The notes under the pieces are model-generated. The model was not told the origin of the DNA and ran no database searches. It worked only from the letters and a program-made list of their open reading frames with translations. DNA of 64,000 nt from Daucus carota subsp. sativus (lineage: Eukaryota > Streptophyta > Magnoliopsida > Apiales > Apiaceae), in assembly GCF_001625215.2 (NCBI RefSeq), contig NC_030383.2, positions 57,154,949 through 57,218,948 of the forward strand. The letters run 5' to 3'. The first letter of the stretch is position 1. Each line of letters starts with the position of its first letter. Below are positions 51,730 to 64,000 of this stretch, one piece after another. Both the position numbers and the translations under genes were made by a program.

Positions 51730-52190
51730 GATAAAAATAATTTCGTGATGGTGCAATTTACATGATTCTACAAATAAAACTGGTAGAAAATATTTATTTT
51801 GGATTAAAAAAATCATAAACACGTGAAATACAGAATTTGTTTTGGATTGAGAAAAGGAATTATAAACATGCAAGTAGATATCAGTTATCTTATGGAACAG
51901 AAGTTAATTTTGTTCTAATCTAACGGTGCTTATTTGTTCAATATACGATCCGATGGATAAAAATAATTTTGTGACGGTGCGATTTATACGATTTTACAAT
52001 TAAAATTTGTAGGAAATATTTATTTTAGATAAAAAAAATCAAAAACACATGAAAAATAGAATTTGTTTTGGATTTAGAAAAGGAATTATAAACATGCAAG
52101 TAGATGTCAGTTTCCTTACAGAACAGAATTTAATTTTGTTCTAATCTAACGGTGCTTATTTGTTCAATATACCATCCAACGGCTCATAAG
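51730..52190. repeat. Tandem duplication, period 226 bp
   Basis: Two copies beginning 'gataaaaataattt' (51730, 51956), each with 'gaattataaacatgcaagta' and 'ctaacggtgcttatttgttc'. A weaker partial copy lies to the left (51540-51670). Non-coding. Confidence 0.9.
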
Positions 52191-53808
52191 CTTTTGGACC
52201 ATAGGACCATGCGACCAAATTATCTCCCTTACATAATGGAGAGAATTCGTTGGTACTCTACTCATGTCCAAGCTTTTTTCTACTAATGCGAAGCCTGACA
52301 AGAAATCAGACTTAATATATTTGTACAAATTTTGCTATCATCCGGCGAAGTATCTTTTCTGTTTAGCAATATAGTTTCATATACATTAGGCTATATATAA
52401 TTTGATGTCTGTCTGGATCTATGATCAGTGTTCAGCATGTATGATATGAAAACTATGAATATTGTTGTAGCATTAGTCTCAACAAAATGGATCACCTCGG
52501 AATTATATTTTTTGTTTAAAATATTTTGGCAATTATGTGTGAATTTGGTTTAAACTTTTTTAATTCTTTTTATTTTTATTAAGCTTATGTTTTTATTCAT
52601 TATATTGTGTATTTTATTTCTGAATCAAATTTATTTAAAAAATAAATTATATATATAAGAATATAAATTTATTAAAATTTTGAAATAAATCAAAAATGTG
52701 AATTGAATAGTAAAGGAAGAAAATTTAAAATGATTATGATTGAAAAATAAAAAAATAAGATAAAATAAGTATAATATGATAGAAGGAATCAAATTTGGAG
52801 GGGTTGCTCTGCTCTGTCTTACTCTTCTTCTCTTACTCATCAAGAGAAACTGTCAAACACATAGAGTAACAATGATGATTTTATAATAAATGTTTGATAG
52901 GTGACTTGGTTACATTTCTACTCCAAACTCATTACACAACATAATTATGTACTGCCACCTAGAATAATACTTCCTCTGTAAGGACGTGAAACAGATTTTA
53001 ATGCTTCAATATAGTATAATTCTATAAATTATTTTTTAAATTTTTTTTTCTTAAAAATATGACATTATTTTTATATAAAAAAGAAAATTTTAAAAATAAA
53101 TTGTAAAACTATATATTTTATAAGAGCTTAAAAAGCGAACGTATTAAGAAGGTGTGTGGTCAACTCATCAAGTGCTTGGAGTGTAGCTATTTAAAACTTT
53201 GAAGTTAATTAATAGTATCAGTGTAGATTTTTCAAAGTCACAAAAATGCATTTTAATCATCAATGACTGAAGAGTGATGTTATTATAATTTAAATTAATT
53301 AATACGTTAAATTGCTTATTTGAAGTTATAAAGTTGGTATTATATAATATTTTTTAAGAGAAAATATGATATTTACTTTAATCTTTTATTGCTACCATCT
53401 AAATGTTCAAAATTAGATTTCTAATTTAGGAAGATAAATTTTTGTAAGTGATTCCTCGATTTGTTAGTCTTTAAAAAATTTAATACATAACACTTCTACT
53501 TGATGTATCAAATCTCTTTTACATTCGTGACAAGAAAAATTAATAAAATTAATCTATTAATATCATTAACCATCATTATAAATTTTTAAGTATTTAATAC
53601 GTTGACTTGCTTATTAGAAATTTTTAAGTCTTTCCAAATTATTTCACAAATGTTAAATTGCTAAGAAAATATAATTAAAAATATCATTTATAAAATTATA
53701 TTATTGTGAATAACATATATTGATTAATTAATTTCAAACTATATGGTAATTACATTAAAATTTGTGTAAATCTGTAAAAACTATAATCTTCATAAAACTA
53801 AGATATAG
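52191..53808. other. AT-rich intergenic or transposon interior
   Basis: No supported coding frame or terminal structure. The 70-codon minus frame at 52631-52843 is low-complexity Phe/Tyr/Ile. Confidence 0.45.
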
Positions 53809-54022
53809 GGGCCGTTTAGGTTAGCTTAAAAGAATTGACTTCTTACTTATAATAAAGAAGTGGAGTAGAATTGATAAGTAAATAAGTTAATAAGTGTTTA
53901 GGAAAGAAGCAGAAGCTGTGAGGGAGAAGCTAGCATTCTCAGCTTCTACTTTCTTACACAAACGGGTCAAGAGAAGCAGAAGCGAGAAGCAGTTTCTGCT
54001 TCTCTCAACCAAACAGGCTCAT
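53809..54022. mobile_element. Possible hAT-type MITE
   Basis: Left GGGGCCGTTTAGGTT and right AACCAAACAGGCTC (reverse complement GAGCCTGTTTGGTT) are imperfect terminal inverted repeats about 210 bp apart; interior rich in 'agaagcagaagc' motifs. No clear target duplication. Confidence 0.5.
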
Positions 54023-54176
54023 AATTTGACATATTTTCTATTAAATTTGAAATGATGATATTTGCTTAAAAAATATAATTTTAAATTTAATAAAATTAAA
54101 AATTAATTTATCTTTTATTATAATTTAATATGTTAAAATTATGATAATATTTAGAAAATATATATTTAAAAATCGA

Positions 54177-54198
54177 GGCATGGCCGAGCGGCCATGCC
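54177..54198. repeat. Perfect GC-rich hairpin
   Basis: GGCATGGCCG, two-base loop, CGGCCATGCC, in very AT-rich DNA. Looks like an internal transposon hairpin, but neither strand has CTRR downstream. Confidence 0.8.
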
Positions 54199-54354
54199 AA
54201 GTGACCTTGATATAATAATTATGCAAGAATAATCAATTTTACACTACAATAATTAATAATTTGTTAATAATATCACCTCAAAATGTTAATATCTCAAGAA
54301 GTTATATAATTTTATAACAGCACGTATTGAAAAACTTTCGTGTAAACTTTTTGT

Positions 54355-54746
54355 TTAACAAATCAACATATTTGTTATTATCACAACACACATTTTTAAA
54401 AATGCGAAAATCAACAAATTCAAATAGCAACAGTTCACCGTATTGAGACCAAAATCAGAAAACAAATCCCCCACCCCCAACAATTTCGAATTTTCACGAT
54501 CATAAACAACTTCAATCTTATACTCATTCCTCATGGAAAGAATCCAATTGCCACTTAGATTATTTCGCTGCATGTCACAGAACTTTTGCGGGATAGACTG
54601 AAAAAGAAAAGAATCGTCAAATAGGAACAGACAAATGCATAAGAGCAGCCTATGAAGATTGCAGAGAAACTCACAAGTTCGTTTGAAGAGCAGTCATCAT
54701 AGATTAGAAACTTGAATAAATCACGTACGTATGTTGGCCACTCCAT
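54355..54746 (-). CDS. Small B3-domain-like protein (or fragment)
   Basis: Two exons, 54675..54746 and 54355..54597, join in frame to 104 residues: MEWPTYVRDLFKFLIYDDCS, then SIPQKFCDMQRNNLSGNWIL, EYKIEVVYDRENSKLLGVGD and LFSDFGLN. The pattern IP..F...., W.L, I.V....., LG...L...FGLN fits the plant B3 DNA-binding fold, but the C-terminal strand is replaced by hydrophobic residues (CCYLNLLIFAFLKMCVVIIT). No regulatory domain. It sits inside the 48.5-55.5 kb insertion, so a captured fragment is as likely as a real gene. Confidence 0.55.
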
Positions 54747-55495
54747 TTGCGTTAATCAAAGCTGAACCAAAATCAAAAGATGAAGGAATGATAAAGAAAA
54801 GTGAAGTAAGAAACCCAACAGAAATTTTGTATATTGGGATATTGAAAAGTGAGGGTTCTTTCATTTAAGGAGGTATTTTTGATTAGTAACTAAACAATTC
54901 AAAATAAAACTTCCTGGACGGTTAATTGGCAATAGCGGTTGTTAATTATTTGTTTTTATTTCAGTTATGTGAACTAAAATTTGATTGTATATTACCAATA
55001 AAAATTAAATGGCTGTAAATATTTTAATCTCGGCAAAAAACCATCAGAATTGATTATGTTAATTATTTGATGATCTCAATTAAATATGTGAGCCAAAAGT
55101 GAAGAGTTGAATAGAAGATAACTTAAAAAATATCATTGTTTAAGTTCTAAGTTTTTAATACGAATAAATAAATATATTTCAATTCAATCCAAAAATTAAT
55201 TTGAAATAAATTATTAAGTATGTGGTCGGGTCATCCTAAGATGTGTTTCACAAAGTTATAACGCCAATTAAGTGAAAAGATAATTTTGCAATTCCCTCTT
55301 AGTGTTAGCCCAATTGTTATGCTTCGGCTCAATTGGTTAAATAAGAATGCTCACTGTGTTTCGTATATACATATGCAGTATTAAACAGAAATTATTAGGG
55401 ACTTATGGTAGCACTTTAGGAAAGGCTTTTGTGTGGGCCTTTTGTTTGAAAAATTTCCATTCAACTTTTTCACAGTACTCCTGAGTAAGAATATA
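54747..55495. other. Intergenic or transposon sequence left of a Helitron end
   Basis: 'cggctcaattggttaaataag' at 55326 resembles a tRNA-type A box, but no B box follows. No gene. Confidence 0.4.
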
Positions 55496-55522
55496 CCGGC
55501 GGTAGCCGGGCAAAAGTCCTAG
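55496..55522 (+). mobile_element. Helitron-type 3' terminus
   Basis: Stem CCGGC-ggta-GCCGG (55496..55509), nine bases, CTAG (55519..55522) then T. Homology to unit 1 ('tataatatctattcagacaa') resumes immediately after CTAG, which strongly supports this being a true insertion edge. The 5' end was not found; candidates lie between 48510 and 55000. Confidence 0.68.
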
Positions 55523-55993
55523 TATTTATAATATCTATTCAGACAATTTTAAACACATGGGCCGGAAATTTGGAACTCTGCAAACAAGAACTGTACTTGA
55601 GCTTTAATTGGTGAGTGAAAAAAGTAATAGAGGGAGGGGAGCCCTGAGTAGATTTAGAAGGGTGATCTATAATCTATAATAATTTAATATGATAAATTGT
55701 GAATTTAAAATATTTATTTAAATATTTTTATATTATAATTGATTTGTGAATTAAAATAAATAAATAATAATATATTTCATAAATTATTTATTTAATGTTA
55801 ATATTTACTAAAAAAATTATAATTATTAAAAAAATTATACATTAAATAAATTTATCAATTTCTAATATTTAATTTTAAATCGACTTATGACTCATAATAC
55901 ATGTTAAATATTTTATAATTCAAAATAGAAAATAATTTTAACCCATATTAACACGGTTAAAGTAACTTCAATGACTTAAAATTTTGTATTTTT

Positions 55994-58900
55994 TGTAATA
56001 ACCCGGATTTTTAAAAATATTTTTATTAATATTATAAATGATTTTATTAAAAAGAAAGGAATAAGATTTAATATTTTATTCCAGTTTAATGAGTTTTCAA
56101 GGTTTTATATTTAAACCCCGGGTTATTGTGTTATTGATAAATGATTATATTTTTAAAACTGATTTTCATATATTGTTTCGAAAATTCTAGATGATTATTA
56201 TGTGAATATATGTGGTATGTGACTAAGTGTTACTTGTGGTATTGCTCGTTTAATTAATTATGGTGATTTATGATTATTATGTGATTATTATATATTTTTG
56301 TGAATTTTGTGTTATCTAGTTTACTGAGCTGAATGCTCGTATGTGCTCGTATTCGCGAGATTTCAATTTCTATATGCTCAGGAGAGAATATAGTTTATTT
56401 GGATATTTTCATATCGATTTATGGAATTTTAGATGATTTTATAATTGATTTACGGATTTAATTGCGTATTTTTATATTTAATTATTGATCGGTTGATTTC
56501 CGTAAAATCGTCCACTCGTAACGGTTTAGCGATTTTTCTTCCCGAAAGTTTCAACAAAACTCACCTTTAGCCTAATTTGAATATTCCGGACATTTTTCGT
56601 GTTTTGACTTTTTCGATCCGGAGTACGGTTTTCCCCGTAGTCGGTCCGGCGGAGTTTTTCGGGTATTTTAATTGTTGATAATTATCTGGTTGTCTCGATA
56701 AACGTGAAACTAGATATTTTGATTCATCCTTATCTTGTAATAATTGCAGTGGGACCCGCATACTAATGACTGATTAAAAAGCCCCGTTTTGATGATTATC
56801 TTGAAAACCAGTACCGATTGGACCCCGTTTTATTAATATAAAGCTATTAAATACGTATTTTCATGTCATATACGATCCAAAGGGGTACCAATTATTTGTA
56901 AATATAAATAGACCTTTCTAAAGCTTATTTTCACCGTAGAAATCATTTCACCAGTTTCTCTGCACGAATACCGAGAGAAACCGAGCGGTGTTCTTCGTGT
57001 TCTTCATAATCAAACGAAGATTTGAAGGTGTTATTGGAATCCGATGGAGGCGTATGAATAGTCAAAACGAAGCTATCGACGCGTAGAATCTAGTTTAATC
57101 ATCCGTTTGTGTGCAGATTCAACAGGTGATTTTAGATTATTTTTATAAAATTCGAATTATTTGATTTTAATTGATGAATTTTCGTAACTGATCTTGTTTG
57201 ATTGATTTGATGATGCCATGTTGTAGAGCGTGTTTTTCTCGTCGTTTTGGTATATTATATGTTGATTTTTGAGTTCCATAACATCTAGAAAAGTGGGTTT
57301 GATTACTGAACTGTGTTCTTGGGGTGTTCTTGAGCTTTCCTTGAATTTTCGCCGGAGTTTGAGTTATAGGAAGGCTGGGTAAGATTGGAAAACACAGATG
57401 TGTAGATCGTTGAATGCTGAGTGTGTTCATATAATCGAATCAACTGTTGGAGTCGAGATGAGGCCTCGCCGGAGTTTGAAACTCCGGCGGTGTTCTTAGT
57501 TTTGATCTAATTTTCTGGCTTGATTAATGATTTGTTTTGAAATCCGAGACCATATACGAGTTCCTGGGATGCTATTTAATAAATCTGGAGTTGTTTGCTG
57601 AGTTCTGGGCGTGGTGGCAACACCGGCGACTCGCCGGCGGCGAGTCTAAGGGCGGCGACGGCGAAAATGCCGTTTAGCCCCCAAACTTTTGGAGGTGGTG
57701 AAGATTTTGTACTCTAGTTTCATTTCTGGCAAATTGACCCCTGACATTTTTATAAGTTACACTTTACACCCTTGCCAGAAAGTTTTAAAAACTTACAAAA
57801 TAAACCTTTTGATTTAATTTTCTAAAATTGTTTTATTTAATTATTTTGAATTTCAAAAATAGTTTTTAATTATTTCTTTATTCAAAAATAAATCTAAATT
57901 AGTTTATTAATTAATTTTAATTAGTAATTAATTATTTTAATTGGTCAATTAATTTAAATATTAATTGATTAATTATTTTAATTAATTATTAATTGATTTT
58001 AATTGATTAATTAATTGGATTTAATTAATCCTTTTTGATTTAAAAATTCCGAAAAATAGTTTCGAGCTTTAAAATATTTTTCCAAATTATTTTCAAGGCT
58101 CGATAATTGTTTATGAATGATTTCAAGTCCAATTTCAAGTATTTGGGACTTGATTATTTATCCGAAAAGTGATTCTTTTATCGATTTTAATTCCGAAAAA
58201 TGTTTAAAAAAAATTCTAGAAAATTTCCGAAAAATCATTTTCAGTTCGATATTTGATTTGACATCAATTGGGATGGGAAACCTTATGAGAAATGCATTGT
58301 CAGCTCTCTGTCTGATGCATTATTATACCGAAAGGGAGTTAGAAAACGGTTTTGAACATATCTTTTGATCCGTAAGGCGGAATCGAGTGAAACGAAAGAG
58401 AGATGAAAACTTATAAAGCCTATTTTAATGTGACATAATAATAGGATTGAGTCGAGAATGTGACTATGTGTTGTTTAAAATGTAGAATGTGAGCATATGT
58501 GATCTAATTGCTATAAATTGATGATTACGTGTTAAGTGATATGTGATAAATGATTTATATGACATAGTGTTATGATTTGATTAGTATTGGATAAGGACAT
58601 ATGGATTATAGGAATTGTAATTGGTTGATTGGTTGTTGATTGAGATAGGATAACAGGTGGATAGTCTTATACATAGACGAAACGATGTCGGATTTTCGAT
58701 AAGGATTGATATGATAATTGATGTGATATGTTATGTGGAATATGATTGATTATATGTTAGAGTCAAAGCATGCTTATGTGTTACGTGGTATCTGATAAGT
58801 TTAAAGGGGTATATAAGTGGGTATCGGTATACGTGATATGTATATGCGATATATTGTTTAGTGACTATAGTATTATTTTATTCTCGTAAAGGATTTGGAC

Positions 58901-60480
58901 GAGACGTGTACGCTCGAAGACGTCAGGAAGTCGAAATGGTATTGCAAAGCGAATAAGGGATGAATCGAGTAAGCGAAGCGAAGATGTACGGTAGATAGAG
59001 TATAGCCAGAGATGGTCTAGAGACTATGAGATGCATAGATTGTGAAAGTGGAAAGATGAGATTGAGATGTGAGACTGGAGTCAGATTTAAGGCAAGTATC
59101 CTACACCCTGCTTTTGGATATATTGCATATTCTGATCCATTCTTTTCTATATGTGCTGCAAGTATCCTAAACCTTTCTCGTGGATATATTGCAAATATTC
59201 TGATCCATTCCTTTGGTCTATGTTTCAAGTATTCATACTTTTCTTTTCAATGTTCCGAAATGCGAGTATTCTGACCCATTCTTTCTAATCTTCAAGTTTC
59301 TAAAGAATTTCCGTTTTACAAATTAATTCGAAGTTCAGATTGTCATTGAAGCATGTGTTGCTCAGTGATAGTTAGTGCTTTGAATGAATTGGGATCTTCT
59401 TGATTATTCAACCCGCCATTGTCATGCTGGTTTAGCAGGCTAAATTCAGTTGCTTAGCCGATAATGGAGGATACTGAATAGTTGAGGATTTCCTGAACTG
59501 TGATTTATGAAATGATGGATCATGATTTATGAATAGATTATTATCAAAGTTTGATTTGAAATTATTCCGTTGTTGAAGATATTTATGATGATGTTGTGTT
59601 GATTTACATTGACTTCTTGAATTGAATTAGAGAATTGGATTATTGTTTTTATATAAACCTGTGGACCAGATTCGTGGTCATGTTAGGCCAATGAGTGCCT
59701 TGGATCCAGTGATAGAGCATGGCGGGGCCTGCTCGGGGTTAGTGCGGAACTGATCAGCTGCCTAACCTTGGTTTTTTTTAATTAAAATGTGATAGTCCAA
59801 TTCAATAATTCTCTTGTGAAGGATTGAATTCCTCAGGTTTCTATTGCTGCAAGGTATTGTGATTCTTTTATACAATACCTGAATTTGTGAACTCAAGTTG
59901 AATCTTTTTATATCTTGAACTCAAGAATTTCTGTTATATCACTTCAGAACTTTCATTGTTTATTATTACTTGCTGAGCATTGTTGCTCACCCTTGCTATT
60001 CCTTTCTAACCATTTCAGAAAGGCTAAAAGATGAGATGATTGATTGAGATTGTGAATAAGGCAAATGCTAGGCGAGGAGACAGAGTTGAGGATCCAGTGG
60101 TCGAGGAGTGTTCAGGAAAGTTGATGTGGTTGGTGCAAGCTAGAGCTGTGCTATAGGGATTCAAGTGTAAGTCATAGCTGGAATAGTTGACAGTGATTCT
60201 TCTTATCGAAGATGATCTGATTTGGTAAGAAATGTTGTGTAATATTAGTGGTGGATTCTAATTTCAATACTGTAACCTGGATGCGATCCTGTTGTTTTAG
60301 GGGGTGAAAATGTTCTCATTCAAATCTTTTATTAAATGTTTTCAAGTTTTAAATTCTTTTGGATTTTCAATATCTTTAAAAAAAAAAAAATTAAAAAAAA
60401 ATACAGGTTTTCAAAGTGTTTTAAAAAGGTTTCGTGTGGTGACGTCAGAATCCAGGCCCCCGGATTCCTGGACTGTCACA
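55994..60480 (+). mobile_element. LTR retrotransposon, left LTR
   Basis: 4487 bp, starts TGTAATAACCCGG and ends GGACTGTCACA (TG...CA), followed directly by the primer-binding site. The first 1655 bp match the right LTR. A TATA box (TATAAATA, 56903..56910) lies in a promoter-like region. Internal repeats of about 68 bp occur at 59090-59230. Style of ends suggests a Ty3/gypsy-type element, uncertain. Orientation is + from PBS position. Confidence 0.9.
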
Positions 60481-62345
60481 GTTGGTATCAGAGCAACAGG
60501 TTATAAGTATTTGAAATTAGAATATAGATCATAGTTATAAGTTTTCTAGAAAAGAATGTGGTGTAACCTCACATAGAGGTATGGTGAGATTATTTAGAAA
60601 TAGTCTAGAGATATGATAGAGGTATAGAATCTGGTTAGACGATCAAGTTGAGTGTATAAGTTTAGAGAGATTTTGATTCCTAAGTTAGACATAGGATTTC
60701 TACTATGTTGAGTATTTGAGATGGTAAATTGTGAGAAAGGTCAAGATTAGACCTAGATAAAAAAAAAAAAAAAGTTTGATAGTGAATGATTGAATTGAGA
60801 ATGGTGAAAATGCAGAGTTCAGAGTATTCTGACTATACTGCATATTTGAAATTGGATTATTGTATTGATTTAAGGATGATATAAATGCATGGTTCATAGT
60901 ATGTTGACCATGTCAGATATTTGGAAGATGTATATTGTTTTGAGTGAAGATATGAAAAGTTAGTGTAAGATATGAGTTGTACTGAATTAGAAGGGAAGAT
61001 TGGTAGATAGAGGTTGATAGATGAGAAGTGCCTGATAGAGAGTATGTGAAGTCGAGTGTAGTTATTAGAAGTGATATCTGTGAGTGAGTTAGAACGTTAG
61101 TCCTCGACGACGACGCTTCAAGCTAATCGGGACTTCAAACGATATCAAGGTGGGCCCATAACCCACAGGTTGGCAATCCATACAATCGATGATATGCTAC
61201 GTGTTTTGCTAGTGACTTCACAGATAATGGGGATGAAGTGGAGGTCAGGACTTATTACGAACGATAACGTCTACTATGAATTTTACGAGGTTGCTACGAA
61301 CGAACGTCAATCGACTATCGAGAACGTTGAAAGGATGACATAAATCGAATAACGATTTCGTAAAGCAGAGTGAGAATTTGAGAAGACCTTGGCAATACCT
61401 CTCTTCAACTAAAGATTCTTTTGATTATGTTCTTCATCAGTGAGTTATTATGATATCATTTGGATAAATGAGATTTTCAATTTCTCAAATTCTAAGATGA
61501 TAATGATATTGATTATTGGTGTGAGTTAGTATTGAATCGGTGTATGACAAAGGCGTGTTTATGAAGAGACAGTGGAATCCCTTGATATTCTTTCATATTC
61601 TTTGATATCCCTTAATATTTGTTGATATTCTTTGACACTCTTTGATATTCCTTGATATCTTTTCGATATTCCTTAATATATACCTCGATAATCCTTAACA
61701 TTCCTTGATGCTCCTTGAGATTTCTTGGATTCTTTCTATCTGATTGGGATGAACAACCCTATGTATAGGGGACACAAGGTATACCTGTCTGTGTGATAGG
61801 AGTTGGATGGGACGCCATCACTTGTGTGTGTTGTGATTACAAGAAGGTTAAAAATCTTTAGTAGTGTCTAATGTGGACACGCAACATTAAGTTCATTTGA
61901 TCGTATTGATCTCCCAGTCACTCTTGTCTTCCAATGTAACCTAGTTTGAAAACACCTTGTTCTATTCGAAAATTCCCAAAGATCGATTCTTGGGGAATGA
62001 ATTTTGCAATTATAAAAGTTTGATTTTCCTTTTTCATTAAAGTCAAAGGTATGCCAAGATCGATCAAAGATGTATGATGATACGTTTTAGTTTCTTCGGA
62101 GGATTCCGAGGACGGAATCCTTATAAGGGGGGTAGAATGTAATATCCCATGTTTTAAAATTAGTTTATGATTATTATAGATCTAATATGTTGATATTATT
62201 GTTGGCTTTAATGGAATAGTGATATGATTATGTGAAAAGTGTGAATGTAATTATTTCTGTTATTTGGATTAATATGGATTTTACAGATTTTCGTCCTCCT
62301 TCTTTCTTTGATTCCGAGGACGGAATCCCTATAAGGAGGGTAGAT
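60481..62345 (+). mobile_element. LTR retrotransposon interior (non-autonomous)
   Basis: 1865 bp. Begins with a PBS (TTGGTATCAGAGCAACA, initiator tRNA-Met type). No gag or pol domain recognised. A run of degenerate 'gatattccttgatattctt' units covers 61585-61735. A block 'ccgaggacggaatcc' plus purine tract occurs twice near the right end (about 62107 and 62316), the second directly before the right LTR, the first before another TGTAATATCCC sequence. Size and lack of genes fit a LARD-type element. Confidence 0.85.
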
Positions 62346-64000
62346 TGTAATAACCCGGATTTTTAAAAATATTTTTATTAATATTATAAATGATTTTATT
62401 AAAAAGAAAGGAATAAGATTTAATATTTTATTCCAGTTTAATGAGTTTTCAAGGTTTTATATTTAAACCCCGGGTTATTGTGTTATTGATAAATGATTAT
62501 ATTTTTAAAACTGATTTTCATATATTGTTTCGAAAATTCTAGATGATTATTATGTGAATATATGTGGTATGTGACTAAGTGTTACTTGTGGTATTGCTCG
62601 TTTAATTAATTATGGTGATTTATGATTATTATGTGATTATTATATATTTTTGTGAATTTTGTGTTATCTAGTTTACTGAGCTGAATGCTCGTATGTGCTC
62701 GTATTCGCGAGATTTCAATTTCTATATGCTCAGGAGAGAATATAGTTTATTTGGATATTTTCATATCGATTTATGGAATTTTAGATGATTTTATAATTGA
62801 TTTACGGATTTAATTGCGTATATTTATATTTAATTATTGATCGGTTGATTTCCGTAAAATCGTCCACTCGTAACGGTTTAGCGATTTTTCTTCCCGAAAG
62901 TTTCAACAAAACTCACCTTTAGCCTAATTTGAATATTCCGGACATTTTTCGTGTTTTGACTTTTTCGATCCGGAGTACGGTTTTCCCCGTAGTCGGTCCG
63001 GCGGAGTTTTTCGGGTATTTTAATTGTTGATAATTATCTGGTTGTCTCGATAAACGTGAAACTAGATATTTTGATTCATCCTTATCTTGTAATAATTGCA
63101 GTGGGACCCGCATACTAATGACTGATTAAAAAGCCCCGTTTTGATGATTATCTTGAAAACCAGTACCGATTGGACCCCGTTTTATTAATATAAAGCTATT
63201 AAATACGTATTTTCATGTCATATACGATCCAAAGGGGTACCAATTATTTGTAAATATAAATAGACCTTTCTAAAGCTTATTTTCACCGTAGAAATCATTT
63301 CACCAGTTTCTCTGCACGAATACCGAGAGAAACCGAGCGGTGTTCTTCGTGTTCTTCATAATCAAACGAAGATTTGAAGGTGTTATTGGAATCCGATGGA
63401 GGCGTATGAATAGTCAAAACGAAGCTATCGACGCGTAGAATCTAGTTTAATCATCCGTTTGTGTGCAGATTCAACAGGTGATTTTAGATTATTTTTATAA
63501 AATTCGAATTATTTGATTTTAATTGATGAATTTTCGTAACTGATCTTGTTTGATTGATTTGATGATGCCATGTTGTAGAGCGTGTTTTTCTCGTCGTTTT
63601 GGTATATTATATGTTGATTTTTGAGTTCCATAACATCTAGAAAAGTGGGTTTGATTACTGAACTGTGTTCTTGGGGTGTTCTTGAGCTTTCCTTGAATTT
63701 TCGCCGGAGTTTGAGTTATAGGAAGGCTGGGTAAGATTGGAAAACACAGATGTGTAGATCGTTGAATGCTGAGTGTGTTCATATAATCGAATCAACTGTT
63801 GGAGTCGAGATGAGGCCTCGCCGGAGTTTGAAACTCCGGCGGTGTTCTTAGTTTTGATCTAATTTTCTGGCTTGATTAATGATTTGTTTTGAAATCCGAG
63901 ACCATATACGAGTTCCTGGGATGCTATTTAATAAATCTGGAGTTGTTTGCTGAGTTCTGGGCGTGGTGGCAACACCGGCGACTCGCCGGCGGCGAGTCTA
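62346..64000 (+). mobile_element. LTR retrotransposon, right LTR (continues beyond window)
   Basis: Copy of 55994..57648, offset 6352 bp. I noticed one base difference over this overlap, so the insertion looks very young. The element should end near 66832 if the LTRs are equal in length. Apart from the window edge it looks structurally whole but gene-less. Confidence 0.93.

Larger units (their letters stand above)
39060..55993. repeat. Segmental duplication, unit 2
   Basis: Second copy of 32108..39050, enlarged by insertions (about 39657-42555, the hAT copy, and 48510-55522) and lacking the PPR gene. The LTR element begins at its right edge. Similarity is good in exons and flanks but with many substitutions and indels, so the duplication is not recent. 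Confidence 0.82.

Noticed and set aside
54177-54198. Helitron 3' end or tRNA A-box at the GC-rich hairpin
   Set aside because: No CTRR within 15 bases on either strand, and no B box or tRNA fold.
57167-57430. 87-codon minus frame, repeated at 63519-63782
   Set aside because: Repeated only because it lies in both LTRs; no known domain.

Overview
This is nuclear DNA from a flowering plant, most likely a eudicot. The evidence is intron-split genes of plant families (CCoAOMT-like methyltransferases, an ILR1-type auxin-conjugate hydrolase, a PLS-class PPR protein), telo-box ribosomal-protein promoters, and many short DNA transposons with CTCCCTCCGTCCC termini. An asterid such as a member of the carrot family would fit, but that is a guess. 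I found no tRNA, rRNA, CRISPR or bacterial-type feature.

Layout. 1-8.5 kb: a tandem array of four CCoAOMT-like O-methyltransferase genes on the + strand (one cut by the window edge, one truncated pseudogene, two complete), each complete unit with an apparent intron in its 5' leader. 8.9-12.8 kb: deoxyhypusine synthase (-), seven coding exons and a leader intron holding a minisatellite. 13-17.6 kb: repeat-rich gap with hAT-type, Helitron-type and mariner-type non-autonomous elements. 17.6-21.8 kb: type B histone acetyltransferase HAT1 (+) with two E2F-like sites upstream; intron 2 holds an odd 180-bp element made almost wholly of hairpins. 23.0-24.4 kb: ribosomal protein eL31 (+). 26.3-30.1 kb: a conserved four-span membrane protein (-). 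30.9-32.0 kb: ribosomal protein eS30 (+).

32.1-56 kb: an adjacent tandem segmental duplication. Unit 1 (about 32.1-39.05 kb) holds a dead ILR1-like hydrolase and a PPR gene whose DYW domain has decayed. Unit 2 (about 39.06-55.99 kb) holds an intact ILR1-like hydrolase, but the PPR gene is gone. In its place are a broken hAT transposase copy, a cluster of gene fragments (an unknown gene, an ISWI chromatin remodeller, a small B3-domain ORF) and a Helitron-type 3' end lying where homology to unit 1 resumes. So each gene of the pair survives in only one unit.

56-64 kb: a young non-autonomous LTR retrotransposon with very long LTRs (4.49 kb) and a short interior; its right LTR runs off the window.

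The genes look like unrelated housekeeping and specialised-metabolism genes, not one pathway. The interest lies in duplication fates, nested transposons with matching empty sites, and the hairpin element. Exon borders were placed by reading GT/AG sites, frame and family similarity by eye; no alignment or transcript data were available.
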